Source: an uncultured Clostridia bacterium
Lineage (GTDB): Bacteria > Bacillota > Clostridia > Peptostreptococcales > Anaerovoracaceae
DNA length: 10,813 bases
Direction of reading: 5' to 3'
Assembly: GCA_945788655.1 (NCBI GenBank)
Contig: CALZMV010000034.1
Span: 1 to 10,813 of the forward strand
Shown here: positions 1 to 6,646 of the stretch, piece by piece
Position numbering within the stretch: position 1 is the stretch's first letter
How the letters are laid out: each line of letters starts with the position of its first letter
The notes under the pieces: model-generated
Told to the model about the DNA's origin: nothing
Database searches by the model: none
What the model saw: only the letters and a program-made list of their open reading frames with translations
Translations under genes and position numbers: made by a program

Positions 1-31
1 AACAAATGTTCGAAGAAGAGGATTTCAGTTT

Positions 32-1402
32 ATGGCAAAGAAGAGTAAAAGTGTATTTGTATGTCAGGAATGTGGATATGAGAGCCCTACCTGGATGGGA
101 CAGTGCATCTGCGGTGCATGGAATTCTTTTGTGGAGGAAAAGGCGCTTCCTGCCCCAAAGGAAGATTCGAGAAGAAGGACTTCTGAATCGGCAAAACCTA
201 CTAAACTAAAAGAAGTTGGAACAAGGGATTATCAGAGACTTAATACGGGAATCGGAGAACTGAACCGCGTCCTTGGGGGAGGTCTTGTCAAGGGCTCCCT
301 GGTGCTGATATCAGGAGAACCCGGCATAGGCAAATCTACAATAATAATTCAGGCTGCATCCAATATTGCCCAAACAGGGCAGAAGGTTCTCTATGTATCG
401 GGGGAAGAATCCGAAGAGCAGATTAAGCTTAGAGCAGATAGAGTTTGCGAAGATATTCCCGATACTCTCCTTGTAATGCCTGAAACAAATATGGAGAACG
501 TGGAGATTGCCTGTGAGAACATTAAGCCCGCATTTTTGATAATAGACTCCATTCAGACCATGTACAGCGACGAAATAGATTCAGCTCCAGGCAGCGTATC
601 TCAGGTTAGAGCATGCGGCAACAAGCTGCTAAAAATAGGCAAAACAAACAATATACCGACTTTCATAGTTGCACATGTGACTAAAAGCGGAGATTTGGCA
701 GGTCCAAAAACTGTAGAACACCTTGTGGATTGCGTTCTTAATTTCAGCGGAGAGAGGGATCAGGAACTTAGAATACTGAGATCTTTTAAGAACAGGTTCG
801 GCACCACAAGTGAAATTGGAGCCTTTATGATGGCTGAATCCGGTCTTGAGGAGGTCAGAGATATTTCAGGCACATTCTTGGAAGGTAAGGAAGAAGAATC
901 CGAGGGCTCTGTAACCGCGGCCGTATATGAAGGCAGCAGACCTGTCATGTTTGAGGTACAGGCTCTGGTCACCCCTGCCAACATCGGATTTGCAAGACGA
1001 ACAGCAGTAGGCGCCGATAACACAAGATTGAGCATGATTTTAGCCGTTCTTGAGAAGAAGATAGGTCTTAATCTTGTCAATCAGGATGTTTACGTCAATG
1101 TGGTGGGAGGTTTGAAACCGGATGGTACATCAATCGACCTTGCTGTGGCACTTGCCATTTACTCATCATTAAAAAGCATATCAGCACCGAAGAAGACTAT
1201 TGCTATGGGTGAAATCGGACTTACTGGAGACTTACGCAATGTAAGATTTGCTGAGAAAATAGTCAAAGAAGCTGCCAGAATGGGCTATGAGAGAGCCATA
1301 ATACCGATCAACAATGCAAAAACCATTAAAGAAAACTTTTCTGGAATTGAAATTATAGGGGTAAAGAATATAAGGGAGGCCATTAAGTGCTTCACTAAAT
1401 GA
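32..1402 (+). CDS. radA: DNA repair protein RadA (Sms), ATPase with zinc finger and Lon-like domain
   Basis: RadA is a RecA-related, DnaB-like hexameric ATPase that drives branch migration in homologous recombination and repair in the cytoplasm. The 456-residue length is normal for the family. In order: an N-terminal zinc finger (C11, C14, C25, C27); a RecA-type core with Walker A GEPGIGKST at 95-103, Walker B ending at D172, and the RadA signature KNRFG at 253-257; and a C-terminal Lon-protease-like domain (about 290-456) with GTSIDLAVALA where Lon would carry its catalytic serine, so it is not expected to be a protease. The ATG at 32 is preceded by AGAGGA at 17-22, nine bases upstream. The second zinc pair is CxC (C25-I-C27) rather than the usual CxxC, an in-frame loss of one residue. 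In Bacilli radA follows clpC; here only 31 bases of upstream sequence are visible. Identity is very secure. Confidence 0.97.
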   Translation: MAKKSKSVFVCQECGYESPTWMGQCICGAWNSFVEEKALPAPKEDSRRRTSESAKPTKLKEVGTRDYQRLNTGIGELNRVLGGGLVKGSLVLISGEPGIGKSTIIIQAASNIAQTGQKVLYVSGEESEEQIKLRADRVCEDIPDTLLVMPETNMENVEIACENIKPAFLIIDSIQTMYSDEIDSAPGSVSQVRACGNKLLKIGKTNNIPTFIVAHVTKSGDLAGPKTVEHLVDCVLNFSGERDQELRILRSFKNRFGTTSEIGAFMMAESGLEEVRDISGTFLEGKEEESEGSVTAAVYEGSRPVMFEVQALVTPANIGFARRTAVGADNTRLSMILAVLEKKIGLNLVNQDVYVNVVGGLKPDGTSIDLAVALAIYSSLKSISAPKKTIAMGEIGLTGDLRNVRFAEKIVKEAARMGYERAIIPINNAKTIKENFSGIEIIGVKNIREAIKCFTK

Positions 1403-1412
1403 TGCAATAAAA

Positions 1413-1458
1413 AAGGACATGTACTCAAAGTCTTAAAGAGTATATGTCCTTGTTTTTT
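1413..1458. terminator. Bidirectional rho-independent terminator between radA and the convergent kinase gene
   Basis: A 14-base-pair stem (AAGGACATGTACTC at 1413-1426 with GAGTATATGTCCTT at 1438-1451, one G-U wobble) encloses an 11-base loop. A T-tract follows on the plus strand (TTTTTT at 1453-1458). An A-rich stretch at 1405-1412 gives a T-tract on the minus strand. It lies 11 bases after the radA stop. The kinase stop codon at 1457-1459 falls in the plus-strand T-tract, so the one hairpin can serve both convergent units. Confidence 0.88.
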
Positions 1459-2953
1459 ATTTGATTTCTTCAATGGAAGCAGGATCCATTGGGATTCCTT
1501 TCTGGCGCCCTTCTTCTCTATTGCGCTCCTTCTTGACATATGGAAGCTCAAACCAGAAGGTTGTTCCTTTGTCAACCTTGCTGTTTACACCAAAATCTGC
1601 ATGGTGAAGGGTAAGGATTCCCTTTACAATTGAAAGTCCAAGACCGGTACCTTCTGTTGGGCGAACATAGTTGCTGCTGGTCTTGTAATATCTGTCCCAG
1701 ACATGTGGGAGTTCTTCAGATTTAATGCCAGGTCCGTGATCAGATATTTCTACTCTGTATTTGTTGCCTGAACGTTTAATGTTAATTATGACAGTCTTAT
1801 CTTTGCCGCAGTATTTGACAGCGTTGTTAATAAGGTTTGAAGCGACCTGCTTGATTTTATCCTCGTCTCCGTATGCGAAACATTCTTTAGGGCAATAAAA
1901 TTTAAAGTTGTAATTGTCCTGTTCAACAAGAATATCATAAGATGAAACTATGGATGAAATAGCCGCACCCAGGTTAAATTTCTTTCTGTCAAGGGTAGTC
2001 TTGTGGGTCTGCATGGCTGAAACTGTCGCCATATCGCTAACCAGTCTGTTGAGTCTATCTGTTTCATCGATAATAACCTGAAGATGGTTGTTGCGCTTCT
2101 TTGGGATATCTCCTGATAAATCGCGTATCATCTCTGCATAGGAACGAATCATTGTAAGCGGAGTCTTCAGGTCATGGGATACGTTTGCAATCATATCCTT
2201 CAGCCTGTTGTCTGCAAGTCCGAGCTCGAAGGCGGCCGTATTCAGCGAATCGGCCAAATTGTTGATTTCGGAATATGAATTACCTTCAAATTTTACATCA
2301 TAGTTTCCTTTACCCATTTCCTTGGCAGTACGAGTAAGACTCTTTATAGGTCTTGAAATTCTGTTTGCAAAATATACCGAAAGTATAGCTGCTAAAGTAA
2401 TTGTAACAATCGTAACATAAAACAACTGGTTCTTAAGAATATTTATGGTGGATGTAACCGGATAAAGAGGTGAAAAGATATATAAATTGGCTGTATTGCC
2501 GTCCTTGCCGGTAATTCTCCTTCCGTAGGCAAGTGTCTGATAGTCCTCTAATCCTGTGTTCATCCTGAAAGAAACATCGGTTTCGTCTGATGTATTCAAA
2601 AGATTCTTCAACTTAGATGTCTGGTCCAGATATATCTGGATAGGAAGTCTTGTCTCCTGCTCGGGAGAAAAAAGCAGTATGCCGTTTTGGGATTCCATCA
2701 TTACATAGAAGTCATTTATGATTGAAAGCTCCTGGATTGAAGTTGTCAGGTTTTTGTCATTTCGTTCATAAGAATTGGAAATAGACGTAGCAACTCTTGT
2801 CACTTCGCCTATTTTCATTTCCTCATATGAATAGTTCAGAAAGAATATCTGTAAAAACCAGATTAATGCAACAATCCCAAGACCAAAGGCTGCGAAATAT
2901 GCCCACAGCCTGAATTTGATGCTTCGGGTATCGTAATTACTGTTCGAACTCAA
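1457..2953 (-). CDS. Membrane sensor histidine kinase (two-component system, HAMP-HisKA-HATPase_c)
   Basis: This 498-residue sensor kinase should autophosphorylate on histidine and pass the phosphate to the response regulator encoded just upstream. It has a first membrane helix at about 17-39, an extracytoplasmic sensor region of about 135 residues, a second helix at about 177-196 and a HAMP linker at about 197-248. The H-box NVSHDLKTPLTMI carries the phospho-acceptor H260. The ATP-binding domain shows an N-box (NLINNAVKY, 373-381), a G1 box (DHGPGI, 405-410) and a G2 box (GTGLGLSIVK, 435-444). After the usual domain end there is a charged tail of about 25 residues. The start is TTG: an in-frame TAG lies four codons upstream and the next Met (residue 46) would remove the first helix. 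AGGGG lies 12 bases before the TTG. It overlaps the regulator gene by 17 bases, implying translational coupling. The sensed signal cannot be read from sequence; it is broadly PhoR/WalK-like in architecture. Confidence 0.93.
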   Translation of the reverse strand: MSSNSNYDTRSIKFRLWAYFAAFGLGIVALIWFLQIFFLNYSYEEMKIGEVTRVATSISNSYERNDKNLTTSIQELSIINDFYVMMESQNGILLFSPEQETRLPIQIYLDQTSKLKNLLNTSDETDVSFRMNTGLEDYQTLAYGRRITGKDGNTANLYIFSPLYPVTSTINILKNQLFYVTIVTITLAAILSVYFANRISRPIKSLTRTAKEMGKGNYDVKFEGNSYSEINNLADSLNTAAFELGLADNRLKDMIANVSHDLKTPLTMIRSYAEMIRDLSGDIPKKRNNHLQVIIDETDRLNRLVSDMATVSAMQTHKTTLDRKKFNLGAAISSIVSSYDILVEQDNYNFKFYCPKECFAYGDEDKIKQVASNLINNAVKYCGKDKTVIINIKRSGNKYRVEISDHGPGIKSEELPHVWDRYYKTSSNYVRPTEGTGLGLSIVKGILTLHHADFGVNSKVDKGTTFWFELPYVKKERNREEGRQKGIPMDPASIEEIK

Positions 2954-3614
2954 ATTTGTAGCCTACCCCTCTCAATGTAACAATATAATCCCTGTATGGA
3001 CCAAGGCTGTTTCTAAGATTCTTGATGTGTGTGTCGATGGTTCTGTCATCGCCAAAGAAGTCATAGCCCCAGATGTCTGAAAGAAGTTTGTCTCTTGACA
3101 GAGCAATATTCTTATTTTCGACAAGATAGAAGAGAAGCTCGTATTCCTTTGGAGTAAGCTCGATTTTTTCTCCATCTACAGTTACGGTTCTTGCAGGAAT
3201 GTTGATTTCAAGACCGCCAAATGTCAACACACCCTGTGGTGCTGTAGTCTGAGAATTAACTCTTGCCAGTACCGCATTTATTCTTGCCATCAATTCTTTT
3301 GGACTGAAAGGCTTAACGATATAGTCGTCGATACCCAGTTCGAATCCGAATAGTTTGTCATACTCTTCTCCGCGTGCGGAAAGCATTATTACCGGGATAT
3401 CTTTAATTTTTTTGATTTCCTTGCATGCTGAGAAGCCATCCAGCTTCGGCATCATTACATCCATAATAATAATGTCATAATCGTTCAGTTTACAAAGACC
3501 GATTGCACTCATACCATCTTCTGCCTCTGTAACCTCAAAACCGCTGAACTCGGCATACTCTCTGATGACTTCACGAATCTTAGGTTCGTCATCTACAACA
3601 AGAATTTTATACAT
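2937..3614 (-). CDS. OmpR/PhoB-family response regulator transcription factor
   Basis: A 225-residue DNA-binding response regulator, partner of the kinase that follows it. The receiver domain (about 1-118) has the acidic pair D8/D9, phospho-acceptor D52 (in IIIMDVMMPKLDG), S79 and K101, all in the expected positions. A C-terminal winged-helix effector domain (about 126-224) contains the recognition-helix segment RTIDTHIKNLR at 191-201 and ends with the typical wing motif TLRGVGYKFE. The ATG start is preceded by AAAGGAGA eight bases upstream on the minus strand. It is the first gene of the minus-strand pair and diverges from carD across a shared control region, so it might act on its own promoter or on carD; that is inference. 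Target genes and signal are unknown, and no specific subfamily name is justified from sequence alone. Confidence 0.95.
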   Translation of the reverse strand: MYKILVVDDEPKIREVIREYAEFSGFEVTEAEDGMSAIGLCKLNDYDIIIMDVMMPKLDGFSACKEIKKIKDIPVIMLSARGEEYDKLFGFELGIDDYIVKPFSPKELMARINAVLARVNSQTTAPQGVLTFGGLEINIPARTVTVDGEKIELTPKEYELLFYLVENKNIALSRDKLLSDIWGYDFFGDDRTIDTHIKNLRNSLGPYRDYIVTLRGVGYKFEFEQ

Positions 3615-3662
3615 AGGACTGTTCTCCTTTTTATTCCGATAAGTAGTTATTTTTACATATAT

Positions 3663-3690
3663 ATTCTACCACAAATATGGAATTAGGCAA
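3663..3690 (-). promoter_or_regulatory. Candidate sigma-A-type promoter for the two-component pair
   Basis: On the minus strand, TTGCCT (complement of 3685-3690; 4 of 6 matches to the -35 consensus) is followed after 16 bases by TAGAAT (complement of 3663-3668; 5 of 6 matches to the -10 consensus). Transcription would start near 3656, leaving a leader of about 40 bases before the regulator ATG. The region is AT-rich, so chance matches are possible. Confidence 0.5.
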
Positions 3691-3712
3691 AAGATTTTGT
3701 GAAAAATAAATG

Positions 3713-3741
3713 TTGACACTAAAAAAACTCTATGATATCAT
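3713..3741 (+). promoter_or_regulatory. Candidate distal carD promoter (P1)
   Basis: A perfect -35 hexamer TTGACA (3713-3718) is separated by 17 bases from TATCAT (3736-3741), the optimal spacing for the main sigma factor. The predicted start is near 3748, about 80 bases before the carD ATG. The -10 hexamer is part of a perfect 12-base palindrome at 3731-3742. Confidence 0.65.
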
Positions 3742-3742
3742 A
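3731..3742. repeat. Perfect 12-base palindrome over the P1 -10 element
   Basis: TATGATATCATA reads identically on both strands and contains the -10 hexamer of candidate promoter P1. A dimeric regulator bound here would block that promoter. AT-rich palindromes also arise by chance, so an operator role is inference. Confidence 0.4.
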
Positions 3743-3762
3743 AATTATTTTGTTGAGTAACA

Positions 3763-3792
3763 TTGACATTGAGCCTAAAAATCTTTTATACT
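3763..3792 (+). promoter_or_regulatory. Candidate proximal carD promoter (P2)
   Basis: A second perfect -35 hexamer TTGACA (3763-3768) is followed after 18 bases by TATACT (3787-3792; 5 of 6 matches to the -10 consensus). The predicted start is near 3799, giving a short leader of about 29 bases that still contains the carD ribosome binding site. With P1 it forms a tandem pair about 50 bases apart. Confidence 0.7.
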
Positions 3793-3811
3793 AAACTGTA
3801 GACAGGTTTAG
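3791..3811. repeat. Inverted repeat over the P2 transcription start
   Basis: Perfect 6-base arms CTAAAC (3791-3796) and GTTTAG (3806-3811) flank nine bases, TGTAGACAG. The element covers the end of the P2 -10 hexamer and the predicted start site, where repressor operators are often found. It could instead form a weak hairpin at the 5' end of the transcript. Function is not established. Confidence 0.4.
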
Positions 3812-3814
3812 AAT

Positions 3815-3819
3815 GGAGG
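3815..3819 (+). promoter_or_regulatory. Ribosome binding site that fixes the carD start
   Basis: GGAGG sits eight bases before the ATG at 3828. It overlaps the earlier in-frame ATG at 3813, which has no binding site of its own at a workable distance. This places the true start at 3828. Confidence 0.85.
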
Positions 3820-3827
3820 CTTGTGTC

Positions 3828-4301
3828 ATGTTTTCTGTAGGCAATAAAATCGTTCACCCAATGCATGGGGCTGGTACAATCCAGAAAATTGAAGAAAAGA
3901 GAATTCTAGGGGAAGTAAAACAATACTACGTCCTCAAATTACCATGCAATGATATGAATGTTATGATTCCTGTGAATTCCGAAAATACTGTAGGTATAAG
4001 AGCTATTGAAGATAAGGATGTAGTTCTTAAGGCTATTGAGGTGCTTAAGCAAGAATCAACAGAGATGGATTCCAACTGGAATCGCAGAAATAGAGAAAAC
4101 ATGGAAAAACTCAAGACAGGGGATATCTTCCAGGTTGCGGAGGTAGTGCGCAATTTAATTCGCGTGAACAGAGTTAAAAACTTATCTGCAGGTGAAGCGA
4201 AGATGCTTGCCAATGCAAAGCAAATCCTCTTGAGTGAGATTATATTGGCTTGTGAACTGACAGAGCCTGAGGCTGAGAAACTGGTTGAGGATGCCGTTTA
4301 A
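3828..4301 (+). CDS. carD: CarD/CdnL-family RNA polymerase-binding transcription regulator
   Basis: CarD proteins bind the RNA polymerase beta subunit and stabilise open promoter complexes, so they act as general transcription regulators. From the ATG at 3828 the product is 157 residues, typical for the family. The N-terminal RNA polymerase-interaction domain (about 1-60) begins FSVGNKIVHPMHGAGTI. The C-terminal helical DNA-binding domain has N83-W84 followed by RRNRENMEKL, then AEVVRNL and LSAGEAKMLANAKQILLSE (118-136), matching the mycobacterial CarD pattern in which a tryptophan wedges into the promoter minor groove. The ATG at 3813 would add five residues but its codon overlaps the ribosome binding site, so I reject it. 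It heads the long plus-strand gene run, is preceded by two candidate promoters, and is followed by a 64-base gap with no terminator that I can see. Confidence 0.93.
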   Translation: MFSVGNKIVHPMHGAGTIQKIEEKRILGEVKQYYVLKLPCNDMNVMIPVNSENTVGIRAIEDKDVVLKAIEVLKQESTEMDSNWNRRNRENMEKLKTGDIFQVAEVVRNLIRVNRVKNLSAGEAKMLANAKQILLSEIILACELTEPEAEKLVEDAV

Positions 4302-4365
4302 TTCATTGGCACCTCTATGCAGGTAATCACCAAAACCTTAAATTTTGAAGAAAGGAGGAAAAATG

Positions 4366-5493
4366 ATGTTTAAGAAACTGTTTAACGGAGCATTTACTTT
4401 GTTGGGCGCATTTGTTGGATATGAGGCGTTTGTGCTTCTTACAAAGATTTTGTATATGCAGGGTTTTAATGTTGGAAATATGAGCAGCATGGAGAAAATC
4501 TGCATGTCAGCTTTATTTGCACTTATTTTTGGTTTTATTTTTTACTGTATAGCGCCTGTTCTGTCAAGGCAGGGTAACAGAATGGCGGACTCCATCGGAA
4601 ACGATTTAAAGACTGTTTCCAGCACCGACCTTTTAGGAAGTGTGTTTGGATTGATTGCAGGTCTGGTCATTGCATTTCTACTGACTAAGATATATCAGGA
4701 CGTGGTTTCCAACGCCATGTACTTTATGCTGACCATTGCGATTTATATCGTCATGGCATTCTTTGGGATTGTTATCGGTGGTAAAAAAGGTTCCGAAATA
4801 ATCAACCAGTCCTTTGCTAAGATGCAGCCTGCTAGAGGCGAAAAAAAGGAAGAGAATCCTTATGCCTACAATGAAAAGGACAAGAAGAGACAGAGAATGC
4901 CCAAGATTATGGACACAAGCGTTATTATTGACGGAAGAGTTCTTGAAATAATGAAAACAGGCTTTCTCGAGGGACCGATTGTTATACCGGAATTTGTTCT
5001 GGTGGAATTGAGGCACATTGCGGATTCATCTGATGCATTGAAACGCACCAGAGGGAGACGTGGGCTTGATATCTTAAATAAGATTCAGGAAATTTATGGA
5101 ATCGAAATCTATAACACTGATTCCGAAAAGTCCTTGCAGGACATTCCGGAGGTTGATGTTAAGCTTCTGAAACTTGCACAGATTATAAAGGGAAAGGTTG
5201 TTACAAACGATTATAACTTAAACAAGGTTGCTGCAATACAGGAAGTTCCCGTTCTGAATATCAACGAGCTTGCTAATGCAATGAAACCTATGGTAATCCC
5301 AGGGGAAAGCATGACTGTTTCATTGATAAAGCAGGGTAAGGACCAGAATCAGGCGGTTGCCTATCTTGACGATGGAACCATGATTGTTGTCGAAAACGGC
5401 AGAAAAAAGATCGGCCAGACTGTAGATATTATCGTTACAAGCGTATTGCAGACAGCCGCAGGCAGATTGATATTCGGAAAGATGACTGCATAA
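4366..5493 (+). CDS. yacL: YacL-type membrane protein with PIN and TRAM domains (putative membrane-anchored RNase)
   Basis: The 375-residue protein has four predicted membrane helices (about 8-30, 44-66, 90-110 and 117-139), a charged linker (about 150-178), a PIN nuclease-like domain (about 179-305) and a C-terminal TRAM domain (about 310-372). The PIN metal-binding acidic residues are all present: D183 (in MDTSVIIDGR), E214 (in VLVELRHIAD), D264 and D282 (in TNDYNL), so nuclease activity is plausible, with TRAM as an RNA-binding module. The exact substrate of this family is poorly known. AAGGAGG at 4352-4358 lies seven bases before the ATG at 4366 and four before the ATG at 4363. A more upstream TTG at 4345 would place the binding site inside the gene and is unlikely. 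It precedes ispD in many Bacillota, as here, with a 9-base gap. Confidence 0.9.
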   Translation: MFKKLFNGAFTLLGAFVGYEAFVLLTKILYMQGFNVGNMSSMEKICMSALFALIFGFIFYCIAPVLSRQGNRMADSIGNDLKTVSSTDLLGSVFGLIAGLVIAFLLTKIYQDVVSNAMYFMLTIAIYIVMAFFGIVIGGKKGSEIINQSFAKMQPARGEKKEENPYAYNEKDKKRQRMPKIMDTSVIIDGRVLEIMKTGFLEGPIVIPEFVLVELRHIADSSDALKRTRGRRGLDILNKIQEIYGIEIYNTDSEKSLQDIPEVDVKLLKLAQIIKGKVVTNDYNLNKVAAIQEVPVLNINELANAMKPMVIPGESMTVSLIKQGKDQNQAVAYLDDGTMIVVENGRKKIGQTVDIIVTSVLQTAAGRLIFGKMTA

Positions 5494-5502
5494 GGAGAGC
5501 TG

Positions 5503-6630
5503 ATGTATCAGGGAAAATGTGTTACTGCAGTAATTACTGCAGCAGGAAGCGGAAGTCGTATGGGAGCTGCCATACCAAAGCAATTTCTAAAAATTGCAGA
5601 TAAAACCATTTTACAGCATGCCATAAGTCCTTTCGAGGAGCTGGAACTGATTGATGATATTTTGGTTGTAACGAGCCGGGATTTTGCGGCATTATGTAAC
5701 GAATTGTGCAGTGGTTTTAAAAAAGTTAAGGAAATTGTAGTTGGTGGCAAGGAGAGACAGGATTCTGTCAAAAATGCCCTCGATCTGATAGATGACGGAT
5801 ATGTGCTTGTCCATGATGGGGCAAGACCCTTTGTCACCGTTGAAATTATTAAAAATGTATTAAAGGATGCTCATAGAGTAGGAGCTGCAGTTGCGGCTGT
5901 TCCGGTTAAGGATACCATAAGAGAGCAGTCACATGAAGGCGGCAGAACCCTCAAGCGCAGTGAGCTTTACAGCGTTCAGACACCGCAGGGCTTTGGTGTA
6001 GAAATCTTGAAAGAGGCTTTTAATAAGGCTTATCAGGAGGGTTTTTACGGAACCGATGACGCAGGGCTTGTGGACAGATTAGGAAGGGCGGTTGCCATTT
6101 CTGAAGGCAGTTATTCAAACATAAAGATAACGACTAAGGAGGATATGCCCATGGAGGTAAGAGTCGGAACAGGGTATGATGTTCACCAGCTGGTAGAGGG
6201 CAGAAAGCTGATTATATGTGGAGTTGAAATTCCTCATGAAAAAGGCCTTCTGGGGCATTCTGATGCAGATGTGGCTCTGCATGCCCTTATGGATGCTATG
6301 CTTGGGGCAGCAGCTCTTGGTGACATAGGTAAACATTTTCCTGATACTGATGACCGATATAAAGGAATATCGAGTTTGAAGCTGCTGGCGCACGTAAACA
6401 TGCTGCTTTCTGAAAAAGGGTATAGCCTTGGAAATGCAGATATCACAATTATGGCCCAGAAGCCGAAGATGCTTCCTCACATTCAGAAGATGAGGAAGAA
6501 TATTTCAGACACATTAAATGTGGATGAAGATAAAATAAACGTAAAGGCTACAACTACAGAAAAATTAGGGTTTGTAGGCCGTGAAGAGGGAATTGCTGCT
6601 GAAGCAGTTTGTATACTAAACAGATATTAG
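5503..6630 (+). CDS. ispDF: Bifunctional IspD/IspF fusion (MEP cytidylyltransferase / MECDP synthase)
   Basis: This 375-residue fusion carries two non-consecutive steps of the MEP isoprenoid pathway. IspD (about 1-214) makes CDP-methylerythritol from MEP and CTP: it has AAGSGSRMG (13-21), K27, DGARPF (105-110) and TPQGF (160-164). IspF (217-375) cyclises CDP-ME 2-phosphate to MECDP with release of CMP: it has GTGYDVH with metal ligands D226 and H228, plus H260 (in SDADVALHALMDA) and a C-terminal VKATTTEKLGF segment. The intermediate step needs IspE, not in this window. IspD stops at its conserved NIKITTKED segment and IspF begins two residues later, so the usual last IspD helix and any linker are missing. 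A consensus ribosome binding site at 6136-6142 precedes the IspF methionine (residue 217), so separate IspF may also be made. AAGGAG at 5492-5497 serves the main start; the gap from yacL is 9 bases. Confidence 0.95.
   Translation: MYQGKCVTAVITAAGSGSRMGAAIPKQFLKIADKTILQHAISPFEELELIDDILVVTSRDFAALCNELCSGFKKVKEIVVGGKERQDSVKNALDLIDDGYVLVHDGARPFVTVEIIKNVLKDAHRVGAAVAAVPVKDTIREQSHEGGRTLKRSELYSVQTPQGFGVEILKEAFNKAYQEGFYGTDDAGLVDRLGRAVAISEGSYSNIKITTKEDMPMEVRVGTGYDVHQLVEGRKLIICGVEIPHEKGLLGHSDADVALHALMDAMLGAAALGDIGKHFPDTDDRYKGISSLKLLAHVNMLLSEKGYSLGNADITIMAQKPKMLPHIQKMRKNISDTLNVDEDKINVKATTTEKLGFVGREEGIAAEAVCILNRY
6136..6150 (+). promoter_or_regulatory. Internal Shine-Dalgarno sequence in front of the IspF domain
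   Basis: AAGGAGG (6136-6142) is placed eight bases before the in-frame ATG at 6151, which is the first residue of the IspF domain. Initiation here would give a 159-residue free IspF. The same bases encode K-E-D of the conserved IspD terminal segment, so coincidence is possible. A TAA at 6135-6137 lies in another frame and overlaps this site, as the stop codon does at the yacL-ispDF junction. Confidence 0.6.
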
Positions 6631-6646
6631 AGGAGAGTTATAACAA

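Noticed and set aside
1..48. Possible tail of an upstream gene (frame 1) ending at TAA 46-48 and overlapping radA by 17 bases
   Set aside because: Only 15 codons are visible, no family is recognisable, and upstream sequence is missing. ClpC would be the expected neighbour but the residues do not let me claim it.
3813..3827. Upstream ATG for carD giving five extra residues
   Set aside because: The ATG overlaps the GGAGG that serves the ATG at 3828; the family N-terminus also matches the later start.
4345..4365. Upstream TTG or first ATG as the start of yacL
   Set aside because: The AAGGAGG at 4352-4358 would be inside the coding region for the TTG, and is only four bases from the ATG at 4363; the ATG at 4366 has the best spacing. 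The ATG at 4363 remains possible.
4302..4365. Terminator or separate promoter between carD and yacL
   Set aside because: I see no stable stem followed by a T-run and no convincing -35/-10 pair, so I leave these genes as probably co-transcribed.
6593..6617. Possible promoter for proS inside the end of ispDF (TATACT at 6612-6617)
   Set aside because: The nearest -35-like element is only 13 bases upstream. The ten-base match TATACTAAAC with the carD P2 region is explained by coding for the IspF C-terminus and is probably chance.
6631..6646. T-box or other tRNA-sensing leader for proS, and likewise for cysS
   Set aside because: The gap before proS is 16 bases and cysS overlaps cysE, leaving no room for a leader RNA.
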